From CAYSAD01 sp964428955 (lineage in GTDB: Bacteria; Patescibacteriota; Saccharimonadia; Saccharimonadales; Saccharimonadaceae), in the NCBI GenBank assembly GCA_964428955.1, contig CAYSAD010000001.1, positions 1 through 64,000 of the forward strand: 64,000 nt of DNA. Reading direction: 5' to 3'. The notes below the pieces were generated by a model. It made no database searches. It saw only the letters and a program-made list of their open reading frames with translations, and was not told where the DNA came from. The first letter of the stretch is position 1. Every line of letters starts with the position of its first letter. Below are positions 5,867 through 14,254 of the stretch, piece after piece. A program made the position numbers and the translations under genes.

Positions 5867-8023
5867 TGGTTCGACCTGCAACTTTACCAGCGGCAAGCGA
5901 AAACCGAACATGCTGCCCTGGCCTTCTTTGGTCGTGAATAACACCTCGCCACCATGGGCCACGATGACCTTTTTGGCCAAATACAGTCCGACACCCGTAC
6001 CATCGGGCCGTTGCTTGCGGGCGTTGCTGGCTCGGTAAAATTTCGTGAATAGATGTGCTTGTTCGTTTATTGGTACGCCAATACCGGTATCGACGACTCT
6101 CAGCTCCACCTGGTCGGCCGTCGCTTCCAATTGCACATCGATAACGGTGTTCTCGTGCGAATAAAACAATGCGTTATCAATATAGTTCATGACCACTTGT
6201 TGGATTTTATTCTCATCAATATTGAGTAACGGCAATGTACCAGATGACTCTAACTTCAATTTCATATGGCGGGTTTCGGCCACATGCTTCAAGCTTTCCA
6301 CCTCGTTATGAACCAATTTCTTGAGATCAATCGGTCGTTTTTCAAGCGTGAATTTACCGGTCTGCAAACGCGACACATTCAGGAAATCGTGAATCAGATG
6401 AACCATCCGCTCACTACTCATAAACGCTTCGCTCAGTAGGTGTTTCTGAGCATCAGTAATCGTACCAGCGTCGCCCTCCAGTACCATGCTAAGGTAGCCT
6501 TTCACGCTGGTCAACGGCGTACGCAATTGGTGTGAGGCCATCGACAAGAATTCGTCTTTGGTGGTATCGAGATGACGCAGTTGGGTGTTTGAGGCGCGTA
6601 GTTCTTTGGTAGCAGCATCGATGCGCTGCTCAAGGTTCAGATTGATATCCTTGACTTCCTGGACCGATAAAGCATTCTGGATCGCGATAATCAGCTCGTC
6701 GGAAATCGTCTGCAGAACTTTGATATCACGACTGGTATAGCCACTACTGCGCTGATCGCCCAGCGCCAAATAACCGATAATCTTCGCACCGCGCATCAAT
6801 GGCATCAATAAGGCAATCTTATGACTATTGAGTAATCGGCGAATAGTATGATCATCTGTTAGTAAATCAGCCACCATCACATCACTACCCTGCTTTGTAA
6901 TATATTCGTTTAACTGATGAATATCGGCAATTGGTAAATTACTATGGTGGTTCGTACCAGCTGTCACTCGATGGACATGGTTGTATTGCACAAAGAAGAA
7001 AGTTTGTTCACTCTTAAGTGTTAAACCAATTTCTCGAGCTGCTCGCTCCAATAGACTACGCAAATCAGTAGTGGTGGTTAAGACTTCGCTAAGCCGAGCA
7101 TAAAATTCGTCGGAGCGATAGCGATCTCTGAAAAAGATATCGTTCGTAATTTTGTCGAAAAAGTTTTTTATTGGCTGAAAAATAAATGCCAGAATAAGCG
7201 CGAGTAAGATGTTGATTGGACTAATACTAACAGCTGTACTCACTTCACCCTGGAATAAAGTAATCGAAATAATATACGCAATAAAATAATAAATCGCAGC
7301 AAGCGTAACTAGTGCCAGTCCATATGCAGCACTACGAACGAACGCAAGCTTTATATCGAACAAGCCATGCCTGATCATCGAATAGGCAATTAACGCCGTC
7401 ATCAGGAAGAATGAAATTGGCCAAAAATATTGAACAAGCGACTGGTCTAGTTTCAGTACATAGTTCGCTACCACGTTGATAATAACCGGTATTGCAAAGC
7501 TCGTGAGCAACCCTATAACACCCTGTTTGGCATTGTTCTTCAGACCTGGGATTTTTTTCGCAAGAATACCCACTGCTAAAAATGCATACACTAGTAAATA
7601 TAAACCTTGGATGTCATACAGTAACCCTGTCTTTATCGTTTGGTGAAGACCGTTATTCATAACGTGCACGTACACGAGTGGTGATGTGCACAATAGACTA
7701 AATACTATCGCCGGTAAGAAAATAGTAAACAGAATCGCTGGGTTTGGTAGTTTTTTTGTAGCCGGATATACCGCAACAAACAGCACAAGCATAGGAAGCA
7801 TGAAACTCGAAAACACAAATGAAGCTCGCAGCGCCAGCAACGCAATATTATCTGACACTAAAAGACTTATTAGCTGAGTCGCCATCCATAAGATGAGGAG
7901 CACGAGCATGATACAAAATGATTCATAAACTATCTTTGATTGCGCCCGACGCAAAAATACTAGATAGGCAATTATGAATATTCCTATAATCGGCAAAAGG
8001 TAAGCAAGTAAAATAATTCCCAT
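5855..8023 (-). CDS. Membrane sensor histidine kinase with GAF domain
   Basis: 722 aa. Residues about 1-285 contain eight or so hydrophobic helices, resembling the 7TM/histidine-kinase N-terminal sensor families. A GAF-like domain spans about 310-450 and a short coiled coil about 455-485. The phospho-acceptor His is H498 in M-A-S-H-Q-L-R-T-P. The ATPase domain shows N614/N617, D-T-G-I-G (645-649) and G-T-G-V-G-L (675-680), so all kinase boxes are intact. It senses an unknown signal at the membrane. No response regulator is adjacent; a receiver-only regulator lies about 3.4 kb away at 11403. Confidence 0.92.
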   Translation of the reverse strand: MGIILLAYLLPIIGIFIIAYLVFLRRAQSKIVYESFCIMLVLLILWMATQLISLLVSDNIALLALRASFVFSSFMLPMLVLFVAVYPATKKLPNPAILFTIFLPAIVFSLLCTSPLVYVHVMNNGLHQTIKTGLLYDIQGLYLLVYAFLAVGILAKKIPGLKNNAKQGVIGLLTSFAIPVIINVVANYVLKLDQSLVQYFWPISFFLMTALIAYSMIRHGLFDIKLAFVRSAAYGLALVTLAAIYYFIAYIISITLFQGEVSTAVSISPINILLALILAFIFQPIKNFFDKITNDIFFRDRYRSDEFYARLSEVLTTTTDLRSLLERAAREIGLTLKSEQTFFFVQYNHVHRVTAGTNHHSNLPIADIHQLNEYITKQGSDVMVADLLTDDHTIRRLLNSHKIALLMPLMRGAKIIGYLALGDQRSSGYTSRDIKVLQTISDELIIAIQNALSVQEVKDINLNLEQRIDAATKELRASNTQLRHLDTTKDEFLSMASHQLRTPLTSVKGYLSMVLEGDAGTITDAQKHLLSEAFMSSERMVHLIHDFLNVSRLQTGKFTLEKRPIDLKKLVHNEVESLKHVAETRHMKLKLESSGTLPLLNIDENKIQQVVMNYIDNALFYSHENTVIDVQLEATADQVELRVVDTGIGVPINEQAHLFTKFYRASNARKQRPDGTGVGLYLAKKVIVAHGGEVLFTTKEGQGSMFGFRLPLVKLQVEPSDE

Positions 8024-8105
8024 GGATTGTACCTACTCTGATAATAAACCATGTGCGTTATTTTGTCGCTTCATCTGTATGATATAATTCGGCTTAGAAT
8101 AGAAA

Positions 8106-9026
8106 ATGATGCAGAATCTTAATTTTGAACGACCAAACGAACGCTACAAGCATCTAATCAATCAATTAAATGAGCAGTTCGGACCCTATGCAGATACGGC
8201 ATATGGTACCCTCCTCACGTGGTGGGATATGTACGATGATTTAGAATTCGCCGAGTTAAACGGCAATGTAATTGTGCGCTCTTCTTATGCAAGCGAAGGG
8301 AAAGTAGCGCAATTATCGCTAATTGGCGCGCATGATATTAAGAAAACAATTAAGACTATTCTTGATTGGCTAGCCTCCAAGCAACTCGATGAAAGTCTCT
8401 ACTTTCTACCTGAATATATTATCGATTCGCTTGATAAGAATAAAGGGCTGTATGCTGTTAAGAAAGATCTTGATATATCAGAATACATCCTTTCAACTCA
8501 AGAACAAAAAGATGTAGCCGGAAAGAACTTTGCAAATATTCGCTACAAAATCAACTTGTTCGGGAAAACCTACGGAGATAAGATTACCATCAACGAGCTC
8601 AATCTTTCCGCTGCGGAAAATAGAAATAACATCATAAAGCACGTTAACGCATGGCAAAGCAAAACAAACAACGACACCGAGCGTAGCGAAGAAAAGGTCA
8701 TAGAGCGCAGCCTTCGACTTTATAATGATGTTGGCTTGCACTGTTTAACGATTCGTGTAGATGGGGAGTTAGTAGGTTGTATTTTATTTAAACTCCTTGC
8801 CCATGGCTATGTGAATATTAACCACATAAAGGTAAACTACAAATACAGACATATTTTCATCTATGCTATTCACGCTCTAGCAACTCACCTTGACGCCCTC
8901 TATCCCTCATACACCTACATGAACATCGAACAAGACCTCGGAATTAAAGGTTTACGAGAATTTAAACAACTACAACGCCCCATTAAAATGCTATATAAGT
9001 ACAGTCTTACGCGTCGCCGAAACTAA
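8106..9026 (+). CDS. DUF2156-like (lysyl-phosphatidylglycerol synthase C-terminal-like) protein
   Basis: 306 aa, no membrane segments. The layout resembles stand-alone DUF2156 proteins, which carry the tandem acetyltransferase-like fold of aminoacyl-tRNA-dependent lipid aminoacylases: an N-terminal W-W-D-M-Y-D-D-L segment and a C-terminal half with D-V-G-L-H-C-L-T-I-R-V-D-G-E-L-V-G and Y-M-N-I-E-Q-D-L-G-I-K-G-L. Substrate is not predictable. An extended -10 (TGATATAAT, ending 8088) lies 17 nt before the ATG. The last 20 bp overlap the convergent gene at 9007. The family call rests on pattern memory only. Confidence 0.6.
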   Translation: MMQNLNFERPNERYKHLINQLNEQFGPYADTAYGTLLTWWDMYDDLEFAELNGNVIVRSSYASEGKVAQLSLIGAHDIKKTIKTILDWLASKQLDESLYFLPEYIIDSLDKNKGLYAVKKDLDISEYILSTQEQKDVAGKNFANIRYKINLFGKTYGDKITINELNLSAAENRNNIIKHVNAWQSKTNNDTERSEEKVIERSLRLYNDVGLHCLTIRVDGELVGCILFKLLAHGYVNINHIKVNYKYRHIFIYAIHALATHLDALYPSYTYMNIEQDLGIKGLREFKQLQRPIKMLYKYSLTRRRN

Positions 9027-10185
9027 ACACGCGGTAATTATATTGCGCTGTCTTTTGAAAGGAACTTCCTGTTGCGTCTGCTGACATATCGAAGCTAATT
9101 GTTTTGTCTTTCGTAATCTCATCTGTAACGATTTTTGGAATATAGGTCTCTGAAACGTTCGTACACTGAAATACAATCTGCAGCCCCCCGATGCCTGATT
9201 CTTCACAGACTCGCTCGAGAAGTTGGATCATTTCACCGACATACCCGCCGTCTTGGCGCGCTTTACTGCTATCGACAACAATTCCCGGAAAATATGCCAG
9301 TCTGACGTCTGGGCGTTCTTTCTCAAGCTCCTTGAAAAATGCACCATTCAACCAAACACATTTATCAATATTCTTCACAAAGTAGCAAAGTGCGGTAATC
9401 TGACCATCTTGCATATATGCAAGATTGAAGGCTTCGTCATCGAGCAGCATTTGCTCCAACTCTTCCCTTGGCTGAATCTGAAGTGACGGATGATCTTCAA
9501 CCAGCTCACTAAATTGCCCCTCGTACATTGCCCATATGTCATTTAGAAGATTTGGTGATTCCCGCAAGACAACAGCCGAAAGAACCGTCGGACCATCATC
9601 TGGCACAGCAATGCTCTCGCCACGGGCCACGAGGCGATTAAAGGCGGCTGAAATATTACCATCACCGACTGGCCACGCTTCATTCGGCTTTGCGACTGCC
9701 TTAAAATGCGTTACTTTTGGCAAGCCATATGACTGGTCATATGCGCTACTTTCCGGCGTGACATCGTGTACAAAATCAAATCCTCGTAATGCTAAAGGTA
9801 CTTCTGAACTCTCTTTGGTCACGAGATAATCGTATGCCAGAACAGCTCGTTCTTCTTTTAGCTCGCTTATCTTTTCAAGTAGAGCCTCGCCATTTAAACC
9901 CGCTTCTGGCGGTGTTGAAAAATAATAAGCAGGTCGTCCAGGATAGTGATCCTCGAAAAAGCCAGCTCGATAATCTTTATTGTGTTCTAACGGAATAAAA
10001 ACCGGCCAATGATGTCCGTCGCCAAGTTCGATAGATTTCGTATTTGGGTCGCTTAGCGCATCGTCAAGCCATGCCGCATCAAGTCCTTCGAGTTGTGGGC
10101 CTTTGATACGTTTTGCAAGTTCACTCAGGTAGTACTTTTTAGACTCAGCCAAGTAGTCGATCGAGTCAGTTAGCTCTTCTGACAT
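9007..10185 (-). CDS. GNAT-like protein of the arginine decarboxylase operon
   Basis: 392 aa, soluble, acidic. The C-terminal half (about 215-390) has the feel of a GNAT acyltransferase (A-Y-M-Q-D-G-Q-I-T-A-L-C-Y-F-V; a G-G-Y-V-G-E-M-I-Q-L-L-E acyl-CoA-loop-like segment; a final beta-strand pair). The N-terminal half is unassigned. It starts 7 nt after the stop of the pyruvoyl-dependent arginine decarboxylase gene and so is almost certainly cotranscribed. Inference: it may modify agmatine or a polyamine, or use another substrate in the same pathway. Confidence 0.55.
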   Translation of the reverse strand: MSEELTDSIDYLAESKKYYLSELAKRIKGPQLEGLDAAWLDDALSDPNTKSIELGDGHHWPVFIPLEHNKDYRAGFFEDHYPGRPAYYFSTPPEAGLNGEALLEKISELKEERAVLAYDYLVTKESSEVPLALRGFDFVHDVTPESSAYDQSYGLPKVTHFKAVAKPNEAWPVGDGNISAAFNRLVARGESIAVPDDGPTVLSAVVLRESPNLLNDIWAMYEGQFSELVEDHPSLQIQPREELEQMLLDDEAFNLAYMQDGQITALCYFVKNIDKCVWLNGAFFKELEKERPDVRLAYFPGIVVDSSKARQDGGYVGEMIQLLERVCEESGIGGLQIVFQCTNVSETYIPKIVTDEITKDKTISFDMSADATGSSFQKTAQYNYRVFSFGDA

Positions 10186-10192
10186 ACTTGCC

Positions 10193-10669
10193 CTACCATT
10201 TTTCTGACTTATAAACCGCCACGACCATCGCGCTTACCGGCTCGTCTTCACAAAGTACACCAGTAATATCCATATGTATCTCGCCAAAGTCTACTCCACG
10301 AGTTTTCATAAGTGCCTCTAAACTATGCTGGATATCTCTAGCCACCTTATCGCGATTCGTACCGTGATGCTCGACGAACAACCCCTTGCCTGTTTTCTTC
10401 TCTTGCACCCAACCTACGCCAGCCCACGCCTCTTCTCCAACCTCGGCAGTACGGTGTTCCGCCATTACAACATATAAGCGATCGCCCCATTCTCCAGTAA
10501 TGGATGGGTTCTCACCTTCGGCCGTTGGAATAATTGTAGAGTTTGGAGGAATAACTGAGCTAAGCACTAAAAGATTGTAGTTGGCTATACCGGCGTTATT
10601 AAGCGCGTTATCAAACGCGGCCAGTGTCGTTGGGCCATCACCCGTTGCTTTTGTGAGATATATATTCAT
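10193..10669 (-). CDS. pdaD: Pyruvoyl-dependent arginine decarboxylase
   Basis: 158 aa, normal for the family. It decarboxylates arginine to agmatine, the first step of a polyamine route, using a pyruvoyl group made by self-cleavage. The cleavage site is the S-S pair at residues 37-38 within L-L-V-L-S-S-V-I-P-P, and the catalytic Glu matches E100 in F-V-E-H-H-G. The start at 10669 is chosen because M-N-I-Y-L-T-K-A-T-G aligns with the family N-terminus; upstream in-frame codons look non-coding. It is first in a two-gene unit with the GNAT-like gene. Confidence 0.88.
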   Translation of the reverse strand: MNIYLTKATGDGPTTLAAFDNALNNAGIANYNLLVLSSVIPPNSTIIPTAEGENPSITGEWGDRLYVVMAEHRTAEVGEEAWAGVGWVQEKKTGKGLFVEHHGTNRDKVARDIQHSLEALMKTRGVDFGEIHMDITGVLCEDEPVSAMVVAVYKSEKW

Positions 10670-10773
10670 AAAGTAACCTATTATTTGTAATTTATTTGTT
10701 TTGTGAATTTTTACTACTTCATACGTTATATCAGACTCTTGGTTTATTATCAAATATCCCATGATATGAATCA

Positions 10774-10813
10774 AGTCCGATGCGAGCCTGGCGTACCAAG
10801 CTCGCATCGGACT
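10774..10813 (-). terminator. 14-bp hairpin between the 10815 gene and pdaD
   Basis: AGTCCGATGCGAGC (10774-10787) and GCTCGCATCGGACT (10800-10813) pair perfectly, with TGG/CCA extending the stem into the loop. It begins one base after the stop codon of the 10815-11297 gene on the minus strand. The tail is only moderately T-rich. Confidence 0.75.
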
Positions 10814-10814
10814 A

Positions 10815-11297
10815 TCAAAGTATTACTCTCACTAAGCCGCCGAAGCCGTACCCGCCGTGAAGCAGTGCGAACTCAATGGCGTAAATCACCGACAACAAGA
10901 CAGAAAAATACCGAAGCTTTTCCGCCGACATAAGTCGATGCTTACCAAGAAGTAATACTGGAATGACACTGCCGATTAGTGGCGTCACCATCAATGCCCC
11001 TATGGCCGAACCGGCCGAACGCTTGATGGAATCTTCCCTCCTAGCAACTTCAGCATTTTTCCTTCCGAGCATAAGCCGATTGAGAAAAAATGTCGCCAGC
11101 TTACCAGGGTGAGCCTTCAATCCAGCCTGGATTAACCAGTTCTGAAATAGAACGCTTGCCACGAACGCGACAACTGTCGAGAGCAGAGGATTTACTAGTG
11201 CTAGAACCCAAAAAATAGGCCCGAACAGCAAATCATCTAGAATGAGGAGTGTAATGAGGGTAACACTCCACCAAAATACTCCATGAACGATTCTCAT
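10815..11297 (-). CDS. Integral membrane protein, 160 aa
   Basis: Four to five hydrophobic segments surround a basic cytoplasmic loop (M-L-G-R-K-N-A-E-V-A-R-R-E). The ATG at 11297 is preferred because GAGGAGGTG, the strongest Shine-Dalgarno in the area, sits just upstream. A TATAAT (11341-11346, minus) is the likely promoter. No family recognised. Confidence 0.65.
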   Translation of the reverse strand: MRIVHGVFWWSVTLITLLILDDLLFGPIFWVLALVNPLLSTVVAFVASVLFQNWLIQAGLKAHPGKLATFFLNRLMLGRKNAEVARREDSIKRSAGSAIGALMVTPLIGSVIPVLLLGKHRLMSAEKLRYFSVLLSVIYAIEFALLHGGYGFGGLVRVIL

Positions 11298-11402
11298 TAC
11301 CCACCTCCTCAGTGACAATGCAGATGAGAATATACTTTATATTATAGCTTAAATGATTAAAAATGTCAACTGACGTACAGCTTGTGTTATAATCACAATA
11401 AT

Positions 11403-11777
11403 ATGACCAAAATAGCTATCATCGAAGACGACCCGACGATCAACCAGATGTACCGTATGAAGTTCGAGGCAGGTGGCTTCGACGTCGAACTGGCCGACAA
11501 TGGTAAACGCGGCGTTGATTTGGTCGCATCTTTCCATCCTGATATGATCCTACTCGATTTGCAAATGCCGGAAATGAACGGCGTTGAAGCGCTCACTGAG
11601 ATTCGTAAGGATCCTAACAGCAAGAACACACCAGTTATCATTTTGACGAACATGGGCGAAGAAGAATCACCAAAAGAACTGGCGGCACTTGGCATTCATA
11701 GCTATATCGTCAAATCCGACTTGACACCGAGCCAAGTCGTCGCCCGCGTTAAAGAAGCGTTAGGTCAAACTAACTAG
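11403..11777 (+). CDS. Receiver-only response regulator (CheY-like)
   Basis: 124 aa, a single receiver domain with no output domain. The acidic pocket is E8, D9, D10, the phospho-acceptor is D52 (L-L-D-L-Q-M-P), and the conserved T82 and K104 are present. It probably acts by protein contact, for example with a pilus or kinase component. A TATAAT (11388-11393) 9 nt before the ATG suggests a leaderless mRNA. The histidine kinase at 5855-8023 is the only kinase in the window and a possible partner. The 3' end overlaps folD by 8 bp. Confidence 0.92.
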   Translation: MTKIAIIEDDPTINQMYRMKFEAGGFDVELADNGKRGVDLVASFHPDMILLDLQMPEMNGVEALTEIRKDPNSKNTPVIILTNMGEEESPKELAALGIHSYIVKSDLTPSQVVARVKEALGQTN

Positions 11778-12585
11778 TTTTTTGGGCATCAGCTACACGC
11801 CGTGCCGCAATAATGACATTATCGAATAGCGCCGCTACTGTTAGCGGACCGACGCCACCTTTTTCTGGCGTAATTATCAAGTCATCGCGCTGGCGGACAT
11901 CGACAGCAACATCACCAACCAACGTACCGTTTTCGTTTGAAGTAGCTGCGTCCACTACTACCGCACCGATAGCCAGATCGTTAGCCTGAATCAAGCCAGG
12001 TTCACCAGCGGCACTGACAATCACCTCAAAATCACGGAGATTCATTATCTCTGATGATTCATCAAATGTCGTCACTTGGTAGCCATGCCCCAACCATAAT
12101 TTCGTGAGGGGTGCGCCGACTAGTCGGCCATTGCCAACAATGGCGATTTGCTTGCCGGTCAATTCTATGCCATAGCCATTCAGCAACCAATCAATTGCTA
12201 GCGGTGTGGCTGGCGTAAAAGCTGCCCGCTCACCCAACCCGTCGACGTCTTTTTCCGGCGTAACGGCGTTCACTACAGTTTCGGTTTCATCCGGATTGGC
12301 CAGAGGTAACTGCACGATAATACCATGAACCGACGTGTCACCATTGAGCGATTCGATGATTGAAAAAATATCTTTTTGGTCGATCTGATGAATCGCTACA
12401 TCAACCAAAATGTCATCGCCATAACGTTGCTTCAATCGCATATAGGCCGCGATAACCGGATCGCCAGTCGTAACCACGATGGCTAGTTTCGGTGCTACTT
12501 GCCAAGATTGGCGTAGATTGCGCACTTGTTTGGCTTGTCGCTCCTTTATATAACCAGCTAATTCCGCACCGTTTAATGACTTCAT
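11770..12585 (-). CDS. folD: Methylenetetrahydrofolate dehydrogenase/cyclohydrolase
   Basis: 271 aa, slightly short for the family (about 285). It interconverts methylene-, methenyl- and formyl-tetrahydrofolate using NADP. The catalytic Y-x-x-x-K motif is seen in A-Y-M-R-L-K-Q, the folate-side D-V-D-G-L in K-D-V-D-G-L-G, and the nucleotide-binding G-N-G-R-L-V-G-A-P-L, a variant of the usual G-R-S-x-x-V-G-x-P. Together with glyA (19664) it supplies one-carbon units. The -10 TATGCT lies 6 nt before the ATG. Confidence 0.92.
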   Translation of the reverse strand: MKSLNGAELAGYIKERQAKQVRNLRQSWQVAPKLAIVVTTGDPVIAAYMRLKQRYGDDILVDVAIHQIDQKDIFSIIESLNGDTSVHGIIVQLPLANPDETETVVNAVTPEKDVDGLGERAAFTPATPLAIDWLLNGYGIELTGKQIAIVGNGRLVGAPLTKLWLGHGYQVTTFDESSEIMNLRDFEVIVSAAGEPGLIQANDLAIGAVVVDAATSNENGTLVGDVAVDVRQRDDLIITPEKGGVGPLTVAALFDNVIIAARRVADAQKTS

Positions 12586-12636
12586 TTTTCTAGCATAGCA
12601 TGTGCTACAATGAATTTATTATATAAGGAGAGGGTT

Positions 12637-13215
12637 ATGAACTCATCAACGTACACGTATTCGTCAACTAGTGACCTTTCAGCTGGCGCAGTTGCGGGCA
12701 TATTAATTTTTAGTGTCGTTTTCGCAATCATTATTTATGTCGTTTTCGCATTCTTTCTCAGTCGCGTTTTTAAAAAAGCTGGGCTCGAAGCCTGGAAGGC
12801 TTGGGTCCCTGTTTACAACCAGTGGTTATTTTTGGAACTTGGTGGCCAAAAGGGTTGGATCGTACTGCTTGCGTTCTTGGGCATTATACCTATAATCGGT
12901 GGAATCGGTGGATTAGTAGCTTTCGTCTTCTCATGTATCGCTGCTTATCATATTGGCGAAAAATTCGGCAAAGAGAGCTGGTGGGTCGTCCTCTATATCT
13001 TCGTATCTCCAGTCTGGCTTGGTATCTTGGCGTTCGACAGCTCAAAATGGCAAAACGACAGCGGTGTAGCTGCTACCGCTCAACCACCACTGGCCGCACC
13101 AACCACAGTACCGGCCGCACCGGTTGAACCCATCGTGCCAGTCGCCTCAGAACCAGAACAACCTGCTCAGCCAGAAGACACCACGCCAACTCCTCCGCAA
13201 ACCCCTGTGCAATAA
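12637..13215 (+). CDS. DUF5684-like membrane protein with Pro-rich tail
   Basis: 192 aa. Four hydrophobic helices span about 13-130, with the pattern A-G-L-E-A-W-K-A-W-V-P-V-Y-N typical of DUF5684 proteins. A Pro/Ala/Glu-rich, probably disordered C-terminal tail spans about 140-192. The ATG at 12637 has a clear AAGGAGAGG site. Function unknown. Confidence 0.75.
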   Translation: MNSSTYTYSSTSDLSAGAVAGILIFSVVFAIIIYVVFAFFLSRVFKKAGLEAWKAWVPVYNQWLFLELGGQKGWIVLLAFLGIIPIIGGIGGLVAFVFSCIAAYHIGEKFGKESWWVVLYIFVSPVWLGILAFDSSKWQNDSGVAATAQPPLAAPTTVPAAPVEPIVPVASEPEQPAQPEDTTPTPPQTPVQ

Positions 13216-13237
13216 TCTTTCTCGATCGTTCAACTTC

Positions 13238-13266
13238 TTTACAGCCAAGGTGTTATTTGCTATAGT
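13238..13266 (+). promoter_or_regulatory. Promoter upstream of a mini-ORF and tRNA-Lys(CTT)
   Basis: TTTACA (13238-13243), a 17-nt spacer and TATAGT (13261-13266). The transcript would cover the 13-codon ORF at 13348 and run into tRNA-Lys. Confidence 0.6.
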
Positions 13267-13347
13267 TGAACGGTTCGCTGTAGCTTTCCAAAAAATTAAA
13301 CCGAGTAGTTTACTGCTGTTTGATTTTTTAAAAGGAGAAGCAACGAT

Positions 13348-13389
13348 ATGATGGAGCTTCTGTCGCTTGCCGACAAAACGAAATCATAA
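13348..13389 (+). CDS. Possible 13-codon peptide ahead of tRNA-Lys
   Basis: M-M-E-L-L-S-L-A-D-K-T-K-S is preceded by a near-perfect AAGGAGAAG ribosome-binding site at good spacing, and lies downstream of a good promoter. It may be a leader peptide, a gene remnant or chance. Confidence 0.3.
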   Translation: MMELLSLADKTKS

Positions 13390-13405
13390 AAGTGAGCTTC
13401 GACGT

Positions 13406-13482
13406 GGGCCAGTAGCTCAGCTGGTTAGAGCACCTGCCTCTTAAGCAGGGTGTCGAGAGTTCAAGTCTCTCCTGGCCCTCCA
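13406..13482 (+). tRNA. tRNA-Lys (CTT)
   Basis: Cloverleaf with a 7-bp acceptor stem (GGGCCAG/CTGGCCC), anticodon loop CTCTTAA and an encoded CCA. The discriminator base reads T, as in the other tRNA-Lys of this window. A 14-bp terminator hairpin follows. Confidence 0.95.
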
Positions 13483-13516
13483 TAGAAAATGACCTACATT
13501 ACTAGGTCATTTTCTA
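13483..13516 (+). terminator. Terminator of tRNA-Lys(CTT)
   Basis: TAGAAAATGACCTA (13483-13496) pairs perfectly with TAGGTCATTTTCTA (13503-13516). Confidence 0.85.
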
Positions 13517-13596
13517 TATGAAACTGATTTTTTATATTGAATTCTTTTGCCGATATTAGTTGTATAATATAACCATCATTTAATAGGAGCAACGTC

Positions 13597-13926
13597 TTGG
13601 AAGCAACCGATACATCAAGTCAAGGGAATTTTTGGGTTGGGCTTTTAGTTATCGTAGTAGTTGTCGCAGTGATTGTATTCTGGGTAAGACGCAGTAATAA
13701 AAAAACGCGAAATGAATCATGGACGGGGAAAGTCACCGACAAGAAACACTCCACTTCAAGTGATGAAGATGGCGAAACGACGGACTATTACAAGCTTGTA
13801 GTAGCTGTCGATGGTGTGGCAAAGCCAAAGAAAGTTAGCGTTAATGGCGCATTCTTTAGCAGCGTAGAAGTCGGCGATAAAATCGAGAAAAAACTGGGCG
13901 AACTACACCCGAACAAAGTCGAATAA
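13597..13926 (+). CDS. Membrane-anchored protein with small C-terminal domain, 109 aa
   Basis: Starts at TTG (13597), with AGGAGC upstream. One transmembrane helix (about 12-29) is followed by a basic stretch and a compact beta-rich domain (W-T-G-K-V-T-D-K..Y-Y-K-L-V-V-A-V-D-G..V-G-D-K-I-E-K-K-L-G-E-L). The domain probably faces the cytoplasm or wall zone. No family identified. Confidence 0.6.
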   Translation: MEATDTSSQGNFWVGLLVIVVVVAVIVFWVRRSNKKTRNESWTGKVTDKKHSTSSDEDGETTDYYKLVVAVDGVAKPKKVSVNGAFFSSVEVGDKIEKKLGELHPNKVE

Positions 13927-13934
13927 ATATCGAG

Positions 13935-14252
13935 CTAGGCCTCGACCGCTTTTTCTAGCGCAACCGCCAACGCATCACTATGGTTGACGTGATAATACAC
14001 TTCTTTGCCGCGTTTGACTCGCTCCAATAGACCCGCCTGAAGCAATATCTTCAGGTGTTGCGAGGCAAGTGGTAGCGATACTTCCACGATCGAGGCGATA
14101 TCGCCTACCGTGACATCTCGCCGTTTTAAGAGCGCACGAAAAATCAAACAGCGGTTCGGCTCGCCAAGCGCAGCTAAGGCATTCGTCATACGCGCGATAT
14201 CGATACCATGAATATGTTTCTGCAATTCGGTTTTTTCGCGCGGCGTAAGCAT
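13935..14252 (-). CDS. ArsR-family winged-helix transcriptional regulator
   Basis: 105 aa. The winged helix-turn-helix is clear: M-T-N-A-L-A-A-L-G-E-P-N-R-C-L-I-F-R-A-L, then V-S-L-P-L-A-S-Q-H-L-K-I-L as recognition helix, then the wing G-K-E-V-Y-Y-H-V. The metal-binding C-x-C of metal-sensing ArsR proteins is absent, so the signal may be redox or another ligand. It lies 2 nt after the flavoprotein reductase gene and is probably cotranscribed with it. Confidence 0.88.
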   Translation of the reverse strand: MLTPREKTELQKHIHGIDIARMTNALAALGEPNRCLIFRALLKRRDVTVGDIASIVEVSLPLASQHLKILLQAGLLERVKRGKEVYYHVNHSDALAVALEKAVEA

Positions 14253-14254
14253 GG

